Notes: generated by a model not told the origin, from the sequence alone. Positions 1-12,839 are shown, counted from the first letter of the stretch. The stretch: DNA of 64,000 nucleotides from Streptomyces fulvorobeus (GCF_013167895.1 NZ_BLWC01000001.1:3720001-3784000); one strand, 5' to 3'. Translations and numbers: made by a program.

Positions 1-442
1 CTTCAACGGCCTCGGCGCGGCCAACGCGGCGCACGGGGGCAACGTCGAGGGGCTCGCCAACCTCATCTTCACCAAGTACGTCTTCGCCTTCGAGATCACC
101 GGCGCCCTGCTGATCACGGCGACCGTCGGTGCGATGGTGCTCACGCACCGGGAGCGCACCGAACGGGCGAAGACGCAGCGGGAGATGTCCGAGGAGCGGG
201 TGCGCAGCAGCCACCTCCCGCCGCTGCCCGCCCCGGGTGTCTACGCCCGGCACAACGCGGTGGACATCGCGGGCCTGCTCCCGGACGGCACCCCGTCCGA
301 ACTCACCGTCATGCAGACGCTGCGCAGGCGCGGCCAGATGCGGGACGTGTCGAACGAGGCACTGGCCGACCTCAAGGCGCTGGAACAGCGCTCGGAGGCG
401 CGGCTGGGCCGTGACAACGACGAAGAGGAGGTCGCCAAGTGA
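1..442 (+). CDS. nuoJ: NADH-quinone oxidoreductase subunit J, 3' part
   Basis: The gene enters from the left edge; codons run from base 2 and end at TGA 440-442. The visible part has one membrane segment (around [20 protein letters not shown]) and then a long charged, probably cytoplasmic tail. NuoJ is a membrane subunit of the proton-pumping arm of complex I. Identity rests mainly on position: it overlaps nuoK by GTGA, and nuoL, nuoM and nuoN follow in the standard order. The hydrophilic tail of roughly 100 residues is longer than in enterobacterial NuoJ but common in actinobacteria. Confidence 0.88.
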   Translation, partial: FNGLGAANAAHGGNVEGLANLIFTKYVFAFEITGALLITATVGAMVLTHRERTERAKTQREMSEERVRSSHLPPLPAPGVYARHNAVDIAGLLPDGTPSELTVMQTLRRRGQMRDVSNEALADLKALEQRSEARLGRDNDEEEVAK

Positions 443-738
443 ACCCGGTCAACTACCTCTACCTCGCGGCCCTTTTGTTCACGATCGGCGCCTCCGGGGT
501 GCTGGTCAGGCGTAACGCGATCGTGGTGTTCATGTGCGTGGAGCTGATGCTCAACGCCTGCAACCTCGCCCTCGTCACGTTCTCCCGGATGCACGGCAAC
601 CTCGACGGGCAGATCGTCGCCTTCTTCACGATGGTCGTCGCCGCCGCGGAGGTCGTGGTCGGCCTCGCGATCATCGTGTCGCTCTTCCGCTCCCGCCACT
701 CGGCCTCGGTCGACGACGCCAGCCTGATGAAGCTGTAA
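439..738 (+). CDS. nuoK: NADH-quinone oxidoreductase subunit K
   Basis: A 99-residue protein with three membrane segments, the normal size for NuoK. The conserved stretch [17 protein letters not shown] carries the membrane glutamate of the MrpC-like fold that takes part in proton translocation. The GTG start sits inside the nuoJ stop (GTGA), so translation is probably coupled. It belongs to the first nuo operon and is paralogous to the nuoK copy at 28.9 kb. Confidence 0.96.
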   Translation: MNPVNYLYLAALLFTIGASGVLVRRNAIVVFMCVELMLNACNLALVTFSRMHGNLDGQIVAFFTMVVAAAEVVVGLAIIVSLFRSRHSASVDDASLMKL

Positions 739-750
739 GGGGTCTCAACC

Positions 751-2646
751 GTGGAGAACCTGATTGCGCTGCTGGTCGCGGCGCCCCTGCTCGGAGCGGC
801 GGTGCTGCTGTGCGGCGGCCGCCGGCTCGACCGGGCCGGCCACTGGATCGGCACCCTGCTCGCCGCCGCCTCGTTCGTCGTCGGTGTCGTGCTCTTCAGC
901 GCCATGCTGGGGTACGAGGCCGAGGCACGGACGATGCGCCAGCATCTGTTCAGCTGGATTCCGGTCGAGGGGTTCCAGGCCGACATCGCCTTCCAGCTCG
1001 ACCAGCTGTCGATGACGTTCGTCCTGCTGATCACCGGTGTGGGCACGCTGATCCACATCTACTCGATCGGCTACATGGAGCACGACGAACGCCGTCGCCG
1101 CTTCTTCGGCTATCTGAACCTGTTCCTCGCGGCGATGCTCCTGCTGGTCATCGCCGACAACTACCTCCTGCTGTACGTCGGGTGGGAGGGCGTCGGTCTG
1201 GCGTCGTACCTGCTCATCGGCTTCTGGCAGCACAAGCCCAGCGCGGCGACCGCGGCCAAGAAGGCGTTCCTGGTCAACCGCGTCGGCGACATGGGCCTGT
1301 CGGTCGCGATCATGCTGATGTTCACCACCTTCGGCACCTTCGCCTTCGGTCCGGTGCTCTCGGCGACGGGCGAGACGAGCGAGGGCAAGCTGACGGCGAT
1401 CGGCCTGATGCTTCTCCTGGCGGCCTGCGGCAAGTCGGCCCAGGTGCCGCTGCAGTCCTGGCTCGGGGACGCGATGGAGGGCCCGACCCCGGTCTCCGCC
1501 CTCATCCACGCCGCCACCATGGTCACCGCGGGCGTCTACCTGATCGTCAGGTCCGGCGCGATCTTCGACGCCGCCCCGGACGCCCAGCTGGCCGTGGTCG
1601 TCGTCGGCGCGGTCACGCTCCTGTTCGGTGCGATCGTCGGTTGCGCCAAGGACGACATCAAGAAGGCACTCGCCGGGTCGACGATGTCGCAGATCGGCTA
1701 CATGATCCTCGCCGCGGGCCTCGGCCCCATCGGCTACGTCTTCGCGATCATGCACCTGGTGACGCACGGCTTCTTCAAGGCCGGGCTCTTCCTCGGTGCC
1801 GGTTCGGTCATGCACGGCATGAACGACGAGGTCGACATGCGGAAGTACGGCGGCCTGCGGAAGTACATGCCGGTCACCTTCGTCACCTTCGGTCTCGGCT
1901 ACCTCGCGATCATCGGCTTCCCCGGCCTCTCCGGCTTCTTCTCCAAGGACAAGATCATCGAGGCCGCCTTCGCCAAGGGCGGCACCGAGGGCTGGATCCT
2001 CGGCTCGGTCGCCCTGCTGGGCGCGGGGATCACCGCGTTCTACATGACGCGCGTGATGCTGATGACCTTCTTCGGCGAGAAGCGCTGGCAGCCGGACGCC
2101 GAGGGCCGCGAGCCGCACCCGCACGAGTCCCCGAAGTCGATGACCATCCCCATGATCGTCCTGGCCTTCGGCTCGGTGTTCGCGGGCGGGTTCTTCGCCA
2201 TCGGTGACCGCTTCACGCACTGGCTCGAGCCGGTCACCCGGTACGACCACGGGCACGCCCCGGTCAGCGCGGCCACCGTCACCGGCGCCACCATGGTGGT
2301 GCTGCTCGCCGGAGCCGCACTCGCCTGGGCGATGTACGGGCGCCGGCCGATCCCGGTGGTGGCCCCGCGCGGCTCGCTGCTCACCCGGGCAGCCCGCCGC
2401 GATCTCCTCCAGGACGACTTCAACCACGTGGTCCTGGTCCGGGGCGGCGAGCACCTCACCCGCTCGCTGGTCTACGTCGACCACAGTCTGGTCGACGGCG
2501 TCGTCAACGGTACGGCCGCTTCGTTCGGCGGGCTCTCCGGCCGGCTGCGCAAGCTGCAGAACGGCTACGCCCGCACCTACGCGGTCTCGATGTTCGGCGG
2601 TACGGCGGTTCTCATCGCCGCGACCCTGCTGATGAGGGCGGTCTGA
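751..2646 (+). CDS. nuoL: NADH-quinone oxidoreductase subunit L
   Basis: A 631-residue antiporter-like proton-pumping subunit of complex I, of normal NuoL length. The N-terminal oxidoreductase domain and the central proton-conducting domain are recognisable from [20 protein letters not shown], a [26 protein letters not shown] stretch (in which the conserved Lys and His sit) and [19 protein letters not shown]. The C-terminus contains the extra region that forms the lateral helix in known structures. It starts 12 bases after the nuoK stop and is followed by nuoM 4 bases on. Confidence 0.97.
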   Translation: MENLIALLVAAPLLGAAVLLCGGRRLDRAGHWIGTLLAAASFVVGVVLFSAMLGYEAEARTMRQHLFSWIPVEGFQADIAFQLDQLSMTFVLLITGVGTLIHIYSIGYMEHDERRRRFFGYLNLFLAAMLLLVIADNYLLLYVGWEGVGLASYLLIGFWQHKPSAATAAKKAFLVNRVGDMGLSVAIMLMFTTFGTFAFGPVLSATGETSEGKLTAIGLMLLLAACGKSAQVPLQSWLGDAMEGPTPVSALIHAATMVTAGVYLIVRSGAIFDAAPDAQLAVVVVGAVTLLFGAIVGCAKDDIKKALAGSTMSQIGYMILAAGLGPIGYVFAIMHLVTHGFFKAGLFLGAGSVMHGMNDEVDMRKYGGLRKYMPVTFVTFGLGYLAIIGFPGLSGFFSKDKIIEAAFAKGGTEGWILGSVALLGAGITAFYMTRVMLMTFFGEKRWQPDAEGREPHPHESPKSMTIPMIVLAFGSVFAGGFFAIGDRFTHWLEPVTRYDHGHAPVSAATVTGATMVVLLAGAALAWAMYGRRPIPVVAPRGSLLTRAARRDLLQDDFNHVVLVRGGEHLTRSLVYVDHSLVDGVVNGTAASFGGLSGRLRKLQNGYARTYAVSMFGGTAVLIAATLLMRAV

Positions 2647-2650
2647 TCAC

Positions 2651-4222
2651 ATGTCCTTTCCCCTCCTGACAGCGACGGCGGCGCTTCCGGCGATCGGAGC
2701 GATCGCCACCGCCGCCGTCCCGGCCGCGCGGCGCACGGCCGCCAAATGGCTGGCCCTGCTGTTCTCGCTCGCCACCCTGGTCCTGGCGGGCCTCGTGTTC
2801 GTCCGCTTCGAGCCCGGCGGCGACCGCTACCAGCTCACCGAGTCGCACGCCTGGATCGCGGAGTTCGGGGTGCGCTACGAGCTGGGTGTGGACGGCATCG
2901 GGGTGGCGCTCCTCGCGCTCACCGCGCTGCTGATCCCCTTCGTCATCCTGGCCGGCTGGCACGACGCCGACCCCCTGGAGACGAAGTCCTCCCGCTGGCG
3001 CCCCACCCAGGGCTTCTTCGCCCTGATCCTGATGGTCGAGGCGATGGTGATCCTCTCCTTCGAGGCCACCGACGTCTTCCTCTTCTACATCCTGTTCGAA
3101 GCCATGCTCATCCCGATGTACTTCCTCATCGGCGGCTTCGGGGACCGGGCCCACTCCGGCAGCGACGAGAACGCCGCGGCGCAGCGTTCGTACGCCGCGG
3201 TGAAGTTCCTCCTCTACAACCTGGCCGGCGGGCTCATCATGCTGGCCGCGGTCATCGGTCTGTACGTGGTCGCGGGGAGCTTCTCGCTCGCCGAGATCGC
3301 CGAGGCCCGGGCCAACGGTTCGCTGGAGATGGCGACCGGGACCGAGCGGTGGCTGTTCCTCGGGTTCTTCTTCGCCTTCGCGATCAAGGCCCCGCTGTGG
3401 CCGCTGCACACCTGGCTGCCCAACGCCATGGGCGAGGCGACGGCGCCGGTCGCCGTGCTGATCACCGCGATCGTCGACAAGGTCGGCACCTTCGCGATGC
3501 TCCGCTTCTGCCTCCAGCTGTTCCCGGAGGCCAGCAAGTGGGCGACCCCGGTGATCATCGTGCTGGCGCTGATCTCCATCGTGTACGGGGCGCTGCTCGC
3601 GGTCGGCCAGCGGGACATCAAGAGGCTGATCGCGTACGCCTCGATCTCGCACTTCGGCTTCATCGTCCTCGGCATCTTCGCGATGACGAGCCAGGGCCAG
3701 TCCGGGGCCACGCTCTACATGGTCAACCACGGGATCTCGACGGCCGCGCTGATGCTGGTCGCCGGATTCCTGATCACGCGGCGCGGCTCCCGGCTCATCG
3801 CCGACTACGGCGGGGTGCAGAAGGTGGCACCGGTCCTGGCCGGGACCTTCCTGATCGGTGGTCTGGCCACCCTCTCGCTGCCGGGACTCGCCCCGTTCGT
3901 CAGTGAGTTCCTGGTGCTGGTCGGCACGTTCAGCGTGTATCCGGCGGCGGGCGTCATCGCCACCTCCGGCATCGTGCTGGCCGCGCTCTACGTACTCGTC
4001 CTCTACCAGCGGACGATGACCGGACCGGTCAAGGCCGAGGTCCGGGGCATGCCCGACCTCAGGGTCCGGGAGCTGGCGGTCGCCCTTCCGCTGATCGCGG
4101 TACTGATCGGTCTCGGGGTGTACCCGAAGCCGCTGACCGAGGTCGTCAACCCCGCGGTCAAGCACACCATGCAGGACGTACAGAAGCAGGACCCCCAGCC
4201 CGAGGTGGAGGCCGCCAAGTGA
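2651..4222 (+). CDS. nuoM: NADH-quinone oxidoreductase subunit M
   Basis: A 523-residue multi-pass proton-pumping subunit of complex I, homologous to Mrp antiporter subunits. Diagnostic stretches are LFYILFEAMLIPMYFLIGGFG (first conserved glutamate) and PLWPLHTWLPNAMGEATAPV (with conserved histidine). The stop overlaps the GTG start of nuoN in the sequence AAGTGA, the same coupling seen throughout this operon. Confidence 0.97.
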   Translation: MSFPLLTATAALPAIGAIATAAVPAARRTAAKWLALLFSLATLVLAGLVFVRFEPGGDRYQLTESHAWIAEFGVRYELGVDGIGVALLALTALLIPFVILAGWHDADPLETKSSRWRPTQGFFALILMVEAMVILSFEATDVFLFYILFEAMLIPMYFLIGGFGDRAHSGSDENAAAQRSYAAVKFLLYNLAGGLIMLAAVIGLYVVAGSFSLAEIAEARANGSLEMATGTERWLFLGFFFAFAIKAPLWPLHTWLPNAMGEATAPVAVLITAIVDKVGTFAMLRFCLQLFPEASKWATPVIIVLALISIVYGALLAVGQRDIKRLIAYASISHFGFIVLGIFAMTSQGQSGATLYMVNHGISTAALMLVAGFLITRRGSRLIADYGGVQKVAPVLAGTFLIGGLATLSLPGLAPFVSEFLVLVGTFSVYPAAGVIATSGIVLAALYVLVLYQRTMTGPVKAEVRGMPDLRVRELAVALPLIAVLIGLGVYPKPLTEVVNPAVKHTMQDVQKQDPQPEVEAAK

Positions 4223-5883
4223 GCGCAACAGCTGTCCACGGCCTGTGGACGACGATGGGCGGGGTGACATCGGCCGCTCCGGGCGACAGGTTCGCGGCGC
4301 CGACCATCGAATACGCCCAACTGGCGCCCGTCCTGATCGTCCTGGGCGCCGCAGTCCTCGGCGTGCTCGCGGAGGCGTTCGTCCCGCGCCGGGGCCGGTA
4401 CTACACGCAGGTGTTCCTGACCGTCGTCGCGCTCGCCGCCGCGTTCGCCGCCGTCGTCGCCCTGGCGGCCGGCGGGTACGGCACGACCAAGGCCCGTATC
4501 GCGGCGATGGGCGCCATCGCCGTGGACGGCCCCGCGCTGTTCCTGCAAGGCACCATCCTCCTGGTCTCCATGGTCGCCGTCTTCACCTTCGCGGAACGGC
4601 GCCTTGACCCGGAGGCCCACGGGAACCGCGTCGACTCCTTCGTCGCCCAGGCCGGCGCCGTGCCGGGCAGCGACGGCGAGAAGGCCGCGGTCCGGGCCGG
4701 GTTCACCACGACCGAGGTCTTCCCGCTGGTGCTCTTCGCCATCGCGGGGATGCTGGTCTTCCCGGCCGCCAACGATCTGCTGACGCTCTTCATCGCGCTG
4801 GAGGTCTTCTCCCTGCCGCTCTACCTCCTGTGCGCCGTCGCCCGCCGCAAGCGGCTGATGTCGCAGGAGGCCGCGGTGAAGTACTTCCTGCTCGGCGCCT
4901 TCTCCTCGGCGTTCCTGCTCTTCGGGATCGCCCTGCTCTACGGGTACGCGGGCTCCGTCTCGTACGCCACCATCGCCAACGTCGTGAACGGCTCCGTCCA
5001 GGGCATCGACCCGGCGCTCGCCGACACCATGGGCAACGACGCGCTGCTGCTCATCGGCGGCGCGATGATCGTGACCGGCCTGCTGTTCAAGGTCGGTGCC
5101 GTCCCGTTCCACATGTGGACGCCGGACGTCTACCAGGGCGCTCCGACCCCGGTCACCGGGTTCATGGCGGCGGCCACCAAGGTCGCCGCGTTCGGCGCCC
5201 TGCTGCGCCTGCTGTACGTGGTGCTGCCGGGCCTCGCCTGGGACTGGCGCCCGGTCATGTGGGCGGTCGCCGTCGTCACGATGCTGGGCGGCGCGATCGT
5301 CGCCATCACCCAGACCGACATCAAGCGACTGCTCGCCTACTCCTCCATCGCGCACGCGGGCTTCATCCTCGCGGGCGTCATCGCCACCACCCCCGAGGGC
5401 ATCTCCTCGGTCCTCTTCTACCTGGTGGCGTACTCCTTCGTGACCGTCGGCGCCTTCGCCGTCGTCACGCTGGTGCGGGACGCGGGAGGCGAGGCGACGC
5501 ACCTGTCGAAGTGGGCCGGGCTCGGCCGCCGCTCGCCGCTGGTCGCCGCGGTCTTCGCGGTGTTCCTGCTCGCCTTCGCCGGTATCCCGCTCACCTCCGG
5601 CTTCACCGGCAAGTTCGCCGTGTTCAAGGCGGCGGCGGAGGGCGGCGCGGCCGGCCTGGTCGTGGTCGGCGTGATCTCCTCGGCCATCGCCGCGTTCTTC
5701 TACATCCGGGTCATCGTCCTGATGTTCTTCAGCGAGCCGAAGGCGGACGGCCCCACGGTCGCCGTCCCGTCCCCGCTGACGATGACGACGATCGCCGTCG
5801 GGGTGGCCGTGACCCTGGTGCTGGGCCTGGCCCCGCAGTACTTCCTGGACCTGGCGAGCCAGGCCGGGGTGTTCGTGCGGTAA
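4219..5883 (+). CDS. nuoN: NADH-quinone oxidoreductase subunit N
   Basis: A 554-residue third antiporter-like subunit and last gene of the first nuo operon. It shows LLTLFIALEVFSLPLYLLC, the KVGAVPFHMWTPDVYQGAPT motif and TDIKRLLAYSSIAHAG, all typical of NuoN. The GTG start overlaps the nuoM stop. A strong hairpin 25 bases after the stop ends the transcript. Confidence 0.97.
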   Translation: MSATAVHGLWTTMGGVTSAAPGDRFAAPTIEYAQLAPVLIVLGAAVLGVLAEAFVPRRGRYYTQVFLTVVALAAAFAAVVALAAGGYGTTKARIAAMGAIAVDGPALFLQGTILLVSMVAVFTFAERRLDPEAHGNRVDSFVAQAGAVPGSDGEKAAVRAGFTTTEVFPLVLFAIAGMLVFPAANDLLTLFIALEVFSLPLYLLCAVARRKRLMSQEAAVKYFLLGAFSSAFLLFGIALLYGYAGSVSYATIANVVNGSVQGIDPALADTMGNDALLLIGGAMIVTGLLFKVGAVPFHMWTPDVYQGAPTPVTGFMAAATKVAAFGALLRLLYVVLPGLAWDWRPVMWAVAVVTMLGGAIVAITQTDIKRLLAYSSIAHAGFILAGVIATTPEGISSVLFYLVAYSFVTVGAFAVVTLVRDAGGEATHLSKWAGLGRRSPLVAAVFAVFLLAFAGIPLTSGFTGKFAVFKAAAEGGAAGLVVVGVISSAIAAFFYIRVIVLMFFSEPKADGPTVAVPSPLTMTTIAVGVAVTLVLGLAPQYFLDLASQAGVFVR

Positions 5884-5907
5884 CAGGGGAGGCACTCACC
5901 GTCCCGG

Positions 5908-5943
5908 ACGCCGGACGGGCTCGACCACGAGCCCGTCCGGCGT
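5908..5943 (+). terminator. Terminator of the first nuo operon
   Basis: A perfect 16-bp inverted repeat (5908-5923 and 5928-5943) with a 4-base loop follows nuoN by 25 bases. There is no long T run, which is usual for Streptomyces terminators. It separates nuo from recQ. Confidence 0.85.
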
Positions 5944-6009
5944 TGTCGTAGGCGCCGCCTATCGTGGTGGGGGACGGGACAGGCCGGACGGGTCGGACCA
6001 CGGGGGACA

Positions 6010-8061
<2,052 letters not shown>

Positions 8062-8225
8062 GCCCTCGCCCCGGGCGGAGGGCCTACTGAGAGTCCGCCG
8101 CCCGGCCGCGCGGGGTGATCGCGGTGAGATCGAGGTCCACCGGGCATCGGTGGCCGGTTCCAGCCCCAGCGTATCGGCCGAAACCCGTCCGGAACCGCGT
8201 GACGGGTGAACCCATCGGGTGGCGT

Positions 8226-8261
8226 TGACGGCCGCGCTCCGTCGAAGGGGCGCGGCCGTCA
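8226..8261. terminator. Bidirectional terminator between recQ and fumarylacetoacetase
   Basis: A 12-bp perfect inverted repeat (8226-8237 and 8250-8261) lies between the converging ends of recQ and the minus-strand fumarylacetoacetase gene, 12 bases beyond the latter's stop codon. Confidence 0.75.
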
Positions 8262-8272
8262 GCGGACAGCTG

Positions 8273-9502
8273 TCATGCGGACGGAACGATCCGTCCCGTG
8301 ACCTCGCCGAGGCCCACGCGGGTGCCGTGCGGGCCCGGGGCCCACGCGGTGAGGGTGACCGTGTCGCCGTCCTCCAGGAAGGTCCGCTTGCCGTCCGGGA
8401 GGTCCAGCGGGTCGCGGCCGTTCCAGGTGAGCTCCAGGAGGGAGCCGCGCTGGGCCGGTTCGGCGCCGCTGACGGTGCCGGAGCCGTACAGGTCGCCGGT
8501 ACGCAGCGAGGCGCCGTTCACCGTCATCTGCGCGAGCTGCTGGGCCGCGGTCCAGTACATGGACGCGAACGGCGGCTCGGAGACGAGATGGCCGTTGACC
8601 GTGACCGAGATCCGCAGATCGATGCCGCCGTGCTCCTCCTCGCCCGCGTCGTCCAGGTAGGGGAGCAGCGGGAGGTCACGGGCGGGCGGCGGCGTGCGGG
8701 CCGCGTCCAGGGCCTCCAGCGGTGTCACCCACGCCGAGACGGACGTGGCGAAGGACTTGCCGAGGAAGGGGCCGAGCGGCACGTACTCCCACGCCTGGAT
8801 GTCACGCGCCGACCAGTCGTTGAGCAGGCAGAGGCCGAAGACGTGCTCGCGGAAGTCGGCGAGCGGCACGGAGGTGCCCTGCTCCGAGGGAACGCCCACC
8901 ACGAAGCCGACCTCGGCCTCGATGTCCAGCTTCACGGACGGGCCGAAGACGGGTGCCGGGTCCGAAGGGGCCTTGCGCTGGCCCGAGGGGCGCACCACGT
9001 CCGTGCCCGAGACGACGACCGTGCCGGCCCGCCCGTGGTAACCGATGGGCAGGTGCTTCCAGTTGGGGGTCAGCGCGTCGCCGTCCGGCCGGAAGATCCT
9101 GCCGACGTTGGTGGCGTGGTGCTCGCTGGCGTAGAAGTCGACGTAGTCCGCGACCTCGTACGGCAGGTGGAGCGTCACGGCGTCCAGCGGGTGCAGCAGG
9201 GGCTCGACGTCCGCGCGGTGCGCCGGGACCGTCACCCATGCCGTCAGCGCGCGCCGCACGTCGCGCCAGGCGGTGCGGCCGGCGGCGAGCAGCGGCATCA
9301 GGCTCGGCTGGGCGAGCAGTTGGGCGTAGGGGGAGCCGAGCGCGCGGGCCGCGGCCCCGGCGTCCAGCACGTGGTCGCCGATGCGGACACCGACCCTGCG
9401 GTGGCCGGTGTGGTCGGGGGTGGAGAACACACCGTACGGAAGGTTGTGCGGACCGAAGGGGTCGCCCTCGGCCAGATCGAGCGGGCTGCTCTGCTCGGGC
9501 AT
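8273..9502 (-). CDS. fahA: Fumarylacetoacetase
   Basis: A 409-residue enzyme that splits fumarylacetoacetate to fumarate and acetoacetate in tyrosine catabolism. The N-terminal domain starts PFGPHNLPYGVFS. The catalytic FAH domain shows DYVDFYASEHHATNVGRIFR, the metal-ligand stretch VKLDIEAEVGFVVGVPSEQG and LLNDWSARDIQAWEYVPLGP. The start at 9502 (MPEQSSP) is preferred because a GAGGCGG ribosome-binding site lies just upstream; the frame stays open 27 bases further. Length and motifs match the two-domain family. Confidence 0.95.
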   Translation of the reverse strand: MPEQSSPLDLAEGDPFGPHNLPYGVFSTPDHTGHRRVGVRIGDHVLDAGAAARALGSPYAQLLAQPSLMPLLAAGRTAWRDVRRALTAWVTVPAHRADVEPLLHPLDAVTLHLPYEVADYVDFYASEHHATNVGRIFRPDGDALTPNWKHLPIGYHGRAGTVVVSGTDVVRPSGQRKAPSDPAPVFGPSVKLDIEAEVGFVVGVPSEQGTSVPLADFREHVFGLCLLNDWSARDIQAWEYVPLGPFLGKSFATSVSAWVTPLEALDAARTPPPARDLPLLPYLDDAGEEEHGGIDLRISVTVNGHLVSEPPFASMYWTAAQQLAQMTVNGASLRTGDLYGSGTVSGAEPAQRGSLLELTWNGRDPLDLPDGKRTFLEDGDTVTLTAWAPGPHGTRVGLGEVTGRIVPSA

Positions 9503-10146
9503 GTGTTGCCGCCTCGCTTTCCAGGTCACTTGGGGGACACGTTACGTCGGTGTCCCTACCCAGTGGGAGTGTCTCAACTGTGCTGAATGCCCGGAAAGTT
9601 AGGCGGAGTCCCCGGGGAGCCGGGGGACCCCGTGGCCCGATGGGCCCGGATCGGCCCGCCGTGCGCGGAATGCGCTTCTCCCGGGTACGGCGAGGGTCGC
9701 CCCGGCGGCCGAGTAGCCCCGGTGCCGACGCGCGTGCTCACCGGGCCGGCCGTCGCCGACGTGGACCAGGCAGGCCAGGCAGACCGGGCAGACCGGGGCG
9801 CCGTCCCGCGTCGGCGAAGAAGCAGGAAGAACAGGAAGAAGAGGACGGGGATCGTGCGCGTGCCCGGGAAGGGGAAGCGTTCCCGGACCTCCGGACCCGA
9901 CCGGGTCATCGGTCCCCTCGGCCGCGAGAAGGCGCGGTCGTCGCCGGGCGGCGGCCGGGCCGGCTCCGTGTCGCTCACGGTGGGGGACAAAGGGGCAACT
10001 CCTGATCGTATGAGCTGATCCCGAACATACCGGCGGTCGCGGGAAGGCGCCCACGGTGATCCAAAGGCGACCGGATACGCTGAGTTGAGTGAAGACAGCG
10101 ACACATCGACATTCCGTGTGATCGTCATCAGACAGGAGATCCCCTC
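9503..10146. other. Intergenic region without a supported gene
   Basis: This 644-bp stretch separates divergent genes and holds both promoters. Open frames occur on both strands but have no ribosome-binding site and no recognisable domain. The best of them, on the minus strand, would encode a hydrophobic run (TIPVLFFLFFLLL) inside Arg/Pro-rich sequence. I see no convincing gene; a decayed one cannot be excluded. Bases 9740-9860 are locally purine-rich. Confidence 0.5.
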
Positions 10147-11157
10147 GTGACCGTCGTCGGGCCGTTCGGACTGTGCGTGCGGGACCAGGCTCTTGAGGCC
10201 GATGTCCAGGCAGGTTTGTCCGCTGTCGAGGCGGGACTGCTGGAGGCCACCAAGAGTGAGGTGCCCTTCATCACGGAGGCCGCGCAGCACCTGATCCGTG
10301 CAGGCGGCAAGCGTTTCCGCCCGCTGCTGGTGATGCTCGCCTCCCAGTTCGGTGACCCCGACGCCCCCGGGATCGTGCCCTCGGCCGTGGTCGTCGAGCT
10401 GACGCACCTGGCGACGCTGTACCACGACGACGTGATGGACGAGGCCGACGTACGGCGTGGAGTCGACAGCGCCAACACCCGCTGGGGCAACTCGGTCGCC
10501 GTCCTGACCGGTGACTTCCTCTTCGCCCGCGCCTCGCACATCCTGGCCGACCTCGGCCCGGATGCCGTACGCATCCAGGCGGAGGCGTTCGAGCGCCTGG
10601 TCACCGGGCAGATCCTGGAGACCGCCGGCCCGCGCGACGGCCGCGACCCGGTGGGCCACTACCTCGACGTCATCGCGGGCAAGACCGGCTCGCTGATCGC
10701 CGTCTCCGGCCGGTTCGGCGCGATGATGTCCGGCGCCGACCCTTCGGTGGTCGACATCCTCACCCAGTACGGGGAGCGGCTCGGTGTCGCCTTCCAGCTC
10801 GCCGACGACGTACTGGACATCGCGTCCGACTCCCACGAGTCCGGCAAGACGCCCGGCACCGACCTGCGCGAGGGCATCCCGACCCTTCCCGTCCTGCTGT
10901 TGCGGGCGCAGGCCGAGGCGGAGGGCAAGCCGGACGACCTGGAGCTCGTGGAGCTCCTGGACGGCGACCTGAGCGACGACACCCGACTGGCGGAGGCGCT
11001 GCGCCGGCTGCGCGCCCACCCGGCACTGGACCAGGCGCGACGGGACACCGTCCGCTGTGCGCAGGAGGCGCGGGCCGCGCTGGCGCCGCTGCCCGCGTGC
11101 TACGCGAAGGCCGCGCTCGAAGAGCTCTGCGACGCCGTGGTGCACCGGGCGGGCTGA
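10147..11157 (+). CDS. Polyprenyl diphosphate synthase
   Basis: A 336-residue trans-isoprenyl diphosphate synthase that extends an allylic diphosphate with isopentenyl units, probably to the side chain of menaquinone. The first Asp-rich motif is HLATLYHDDVMDEADVRR and the second is FQLADDVLDIASD, with GGKRFRPLL as the IPP-binding region and GKTGSLI between them. An AGGAGA ribosome-binding site precedes the GTG start. A hepta- or octaprenyl product is likely in this lineage, but chain length cannot be read from the sequence. Nearby nuo genes use menaquinone as electron acceptor. Confidence 0.92.
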   Translation: MTVVGPFGLCVRDQALEADVQAGLSAVEAGLLEATKSEVPFITEAAQHLIRAGGKRFRPLLVMLASQFGDPDAPGIVPSAVVVELTHLATLYHDDVMDEADVRRGVDSANTRWGNSVAVLTGDFLFARASHILADLGPDAVRIQAEAFERLVTGQILETAGPRDGRDPVGHYLDVIAGKTGSLIAVSGRFGAMMSGADPSVVDILTQYGERLGVAFQLADDVLDIASDSHESGKTPGTDLREGIPTLPVLLLRAQAEAEGKPDDLELVELLDGDLSDDTRLAEALRRLRAHPALDQARRDTVRCAQEARAALAPLPACYAKAALEELCDAVVHRAG

Positions 11158-11391
11158 ACGCCCACCAGGTTTCGTCCCGCGCCCCGCACGGCAACCCTTA
11201 CTGGAAGGGCGACCCCGGGCGGCCCGGTGTCATACCGGAGCAGTACGTGGAGTTGATCCCGCGGGCTGACGCTTGTGGCCGCCCGGTTTGGTCAGATGGA
11301 GAACAACCACTCCTGACCCCATCGGGTGAGCAGGGCGGCAGGGAGTGGCTCAGTCGGGATGGAAGCCGCCGACCACGGAGGTAGGGCACAC

Positions 11392-12616
11392 ATGGCACCG
11401 AACGACAGCGCGGAGACCACCGGCGGGACCACGGGCACGGTCGTGGGCCGCCGCAGGGCAGCCCGCTACATCGTCCCCGTCGCGGTCGCGGGGGTGGCCG
11501 CCGCGACGATCGGACTCGTCCCGGCGCTGGCGGACTCCGGCGACCCGGAGCTGCCGAAGATCAGCGCTCAGGAACTCATCGAGAAGATCGCCGCCTCGGA
11601 CCAGCAGCAGCTGTCCGGCACGATGAAGGTCACCGCCGACCTCGGCCTGCCGTCGCTCGGCGGCCTCGCGGGCTCCTTCGCCCCCGGCGGGGCAAGGGCG
11701 GCGACGGTTCCGCCGACCCGCAGGCCAAGCTGCTGGAGCTCGCCTCCGGCACGCACACGCTGCGGCTGGCGGCCGACGGTCCCGGCAAGCAGCGCCTGTC
11801 CATCCTCGGGGACGCCGCGGAGTACAGCCTGATCCACAACGAGGGCGAGGTCTGGGCGTACGACAGCGGGTCCGAGGAGGCGTACCACGCCGAGGCGGAC
11901 GAGGCAGGCACGGGGACAAGGAGCACAAGGCGCCGAAGGGCATGCCCGCGACGCCCAAGGAGCTGGCCGGGGAGGCGCTCGCCGCCGCCGGTGACACCAC
12001 GTCGGTCACGGTCGACGGCACGGTGCAGGTGGCCGGGCGCGACGCGTACAAGCTGCTGATCAAGCCGGAGCAGTCCGGTTCGACGATCGGCTCGGTCACG
12101 ATCGCGGTCGACGCGGAGAACGGCGTGCCGCTGAAGTTCACCCTGGCCCCGAGCAGCGGCGGCAAGGCCGTGATCGACGCCGGGTTCACCAAGGTCGACT
12201 TCGGGAAGCCGGACGCCTCCCTGTTCTCCTTCACCCCGCCCAAGGGCGCGAAGGTGACCGAGGCCGATGAGCTGAAGGCGGCAGGCGAGAAGAACGGGAA
12301 GGCGGACGGGGCACCCGGGGAGCTCGCCGCACCGGAGGGCTTCCAGGGGCTCAACGTGATCGGTGAGGGCTGGACCTCCGTCGCCCGGATCGAGGTGCCA
12401 GGCGGCGCCGGGCTGCCCGCGCGGGGCGCCGAGGGCGTCCCGGCCGAGGCGCAGCAGTTCCTGGACGCGCTGGGCGACAAGGTCACCGGATCGTTCGGTT
12501 CGGGCACGGTCTTCGAGACCCGCCTGGTGAACGCGCTGATGACGGACGACGGCAAGGTGTACGTCGGCGCGGTGACGAAGGACACGCTGGTGCGCGCGGC
12601 CGACTCCGCGAAGTAG
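11392..12616 (+). pseudogene. LolA-like exported protein, frameshifted (probably intact in the organism)
   Basis: Joined across two frames this encodes about 407 residues: an N-terminal membrane/signal segment (RYIVPVAVAGVAAATIGLVPALA) followed by a LolA/DUF2092-type lipoprotein-carrier-like beta domain (LIEKIAASDQQQLSGTMKV; VNGVPLKF-like ENGVPLKFTLAP; FTKVDFGKPDASLFSFTPPKGAKV). Reading frames change at 11689-11692 and 11912-11915; adding one G to each GGGG run restores one frame. ATG 11392 follows a GGAGG site. In this family the gene often sits before an ABC transporter, but a TetR gene follows here. Function is unknown. Confidence 0.75.
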
Positions 12617-12631
12617 CCGCCTGATCGGAAC

Positions 12632-12664
12632 CCGCCCCGTCGTACGCTCCGTACGGCGGGGCGG
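12632..12664 (+). terminator. Terminator after the LolA-like gene
   Basis: A 15-bp stem (12632-12646 and 12650-12664, one G-T pair) with a 3-base loop, starting 16 bases after the stop codon. Confidence 0.8.
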
Positions 12665-12839
12665 CTGCGTACGGGGGGACCGTCCGCGCGGCCCGGCGGG
12701 CGGCGTATGCGGCTTCCTGGGCCCCGATTGTTCCGGCCTGTCAGGAAGAGCGGGCGGGGAAGGTCCGTCCGTGCCGTCGGCCGGTCGAGCCGTCCCCGAT
12801 CGGCTCGTCGCGGCACGACGGCACGAACGGTGCGAACAG

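Noticed and set aside
9574..11145. Long minus-strand open frame across the polyprenyl synthase gene
   Set aside because: It is a high-GC shadow of a gene with clear DDxxD motifs on the plus strand; composition is non-protein-like and no start site is supported.
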